Assembly (NCBI GenBank): GCA_041655055.1
Contig: JBBAGE010000124.1
Span: 1-6,961 of the forward strand
Length of the DNA stretch: 6,961 nucleotides
Source: JBBAGE01 sp041655055
GTDB lineage: Bacteria; Pseudomonadota; Alphaproteobacteria; Rhodobacterales; Rhodobacteraceae
Reading direction: 5' to 3'
A program made the translations under genes and the position numbers. Positions 6,794-6,961 of this stretch are shown here, piece by piece. The first letter of the stretch is position 1; every line of letters begins with the position of its first letter. Under the pieces are notes generated by a model that made no database searches, had not been told where the DNA came from, and worked only from the letters and a program-made list of their open reading frames with translations.

Positions 6794-6819
6794 GTTCGGG
6801 TTATGTTCTGCCCGCGTTC
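6794..6819 (-). promoter_or_regulatory. LexA operator: three GTTC half-sites in 11-bp register
   Basis: GTTC occurs at 6794-6797, 6805-6808 and 6816-6819, each pair separated by exactly 7 bases. The alphaproteobacterial SOS box is known to be the direct repeat GTTC-N7-GTTC, so this stretch holds two overlapping perfect boxes sharing the middle half-site. They cover the -10 region and spacer of the predicted lexA promoter, where bound LexA would block RNA polymerase. LexA binding is inferred from motif and position. Confidence 0.88.
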
Positions 6820-6833
6820 CCCTTATGTGTCAA
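6805..6833 (-). promoter_or_regulatory. Predicted lexA promoter (-35 TTGACA, -10 CAGAAC)
   Basis: In minus-strand sense a perfect TTGACA (6828-6833) is followed after 17 bases by CAGAAC (6805-6810), a weak -10 with three of six consensus bases. Transcription would start near 6797, leaving a leader of roughly 35 bases. The strong -35 and weak -10 are overlaid by the SOS half-sites. The -35 is convincing; the exact -10 is less certain. Confidence 0.6.
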
Positions 6834-6845
6834 GGATTCTTGCGC

Positions 6846-6961
6846 CTAGTCCAGCGGCAGATATTCGACGATATCGCCTGCGGCGCGGGGCGGGTCGCCA
6901 ATCGGGCGGATCATCAGCGCATTGGCCGATGACAGCACCGACAACAGCGCGCTGTCCTGAC
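6846..6961 (-). CDS. moeA: Molybdopterin molybdenumtransferase MoeA, C-terminal end (partial)
   Basis: MoeA inserts molybdate into adenylylated molybdopterin, the last common step of molybdenum cofactor synthesis. Only the last 37 codons and a TAG stop are inside the window; the rest lies beyond the right edge. The visible residues begin QDSALLSVLSSANALMIRP and end in GDIVEYLPLD. They match the C-terminal beta domain (domain IV) of MoeA, where a Gly/Ser-(hydrophobic)-Ser-Ala-(Asn/Asp)-(Ala/Gly)-Leu block is followed by a RP turn and an AGD-V-hydrophobic ending. Position directly upstream of lexA agrees with the gene order I recall from Rhodobacterales. The identification rests on a short piece, so it is less secure than the complete genes. 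Confidence 0.82.
   Translation of the reverse strand, partial: QDSALLSVLSSANALMIRPIGDPPRAAGDIVEYLPLD

Noticed and set aside
6016..6849. Plus-strand open frame of 277 codons opposite lexA
   Set aside because: It is antisense to lexA and its promoter and has a His/Arg-rich product typical of a shadow frame.

Overview
The window is GC-rich and densely packed with housekeeping genes of an alphaproteobacterium, most likely of the Rhodobacter/Roseobacter group (Rhodobacterales). Three things point there. The gene order moeA-lexA-comEC-gltX-gltA is, from memory, common in that group. The lexA promoter carries alphaproteobacterial SOS half-sites (GTTC-N7-GTTC). The LexA and citrate synthase proteins read like alphaproteobacterial versions. 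No mobile element, CRISPR array, tRNA or rRNA gene was seen, and every intergenic gap is under 100 bp.

Layout from left to right: the 3' part of a PaaG-like enoyl-CoA hydratase/isomerase gene (+); a small lytic transglycosylase lipoprotein gene (-); gltA, citrate synthase (-); gltX, glutamyl-tRNA synthetase (-); comEC, DNA-uptake channel (+), divergent from gltX; lexA, SOS repressor (-), convergent with comEC and overlapping its end by 7 bp; and the last 37 codons of moeA, molybdopterin molybdenumtransferase (-), cut by the right edge.

How the genes relate: gltX, gltA and the transglycosylase lie head-to-tail on the minus strand with gaps of 54 and 58 bp, so partial co-transcription is possible, although a strong hairpin follows gltA. 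The lexA promoter is the clearest regulatory region. It has a perfect -35 box and three GTTC half-sites in exact 11-bp register over the spacer, -10 and start region, which fits autorepression. ComEC has the usual membrane channel domains, but its C-terminal domain lacks the metal-binding motif of full-length homologues.

I found no convincing previously undescribed system. The most interesting points are the three-half-site SOS operator, the ComEC C-terminal domain without nuclease signatures, the altered C-terminal motif in the small transglycosylase, and the tight convergent junctions.
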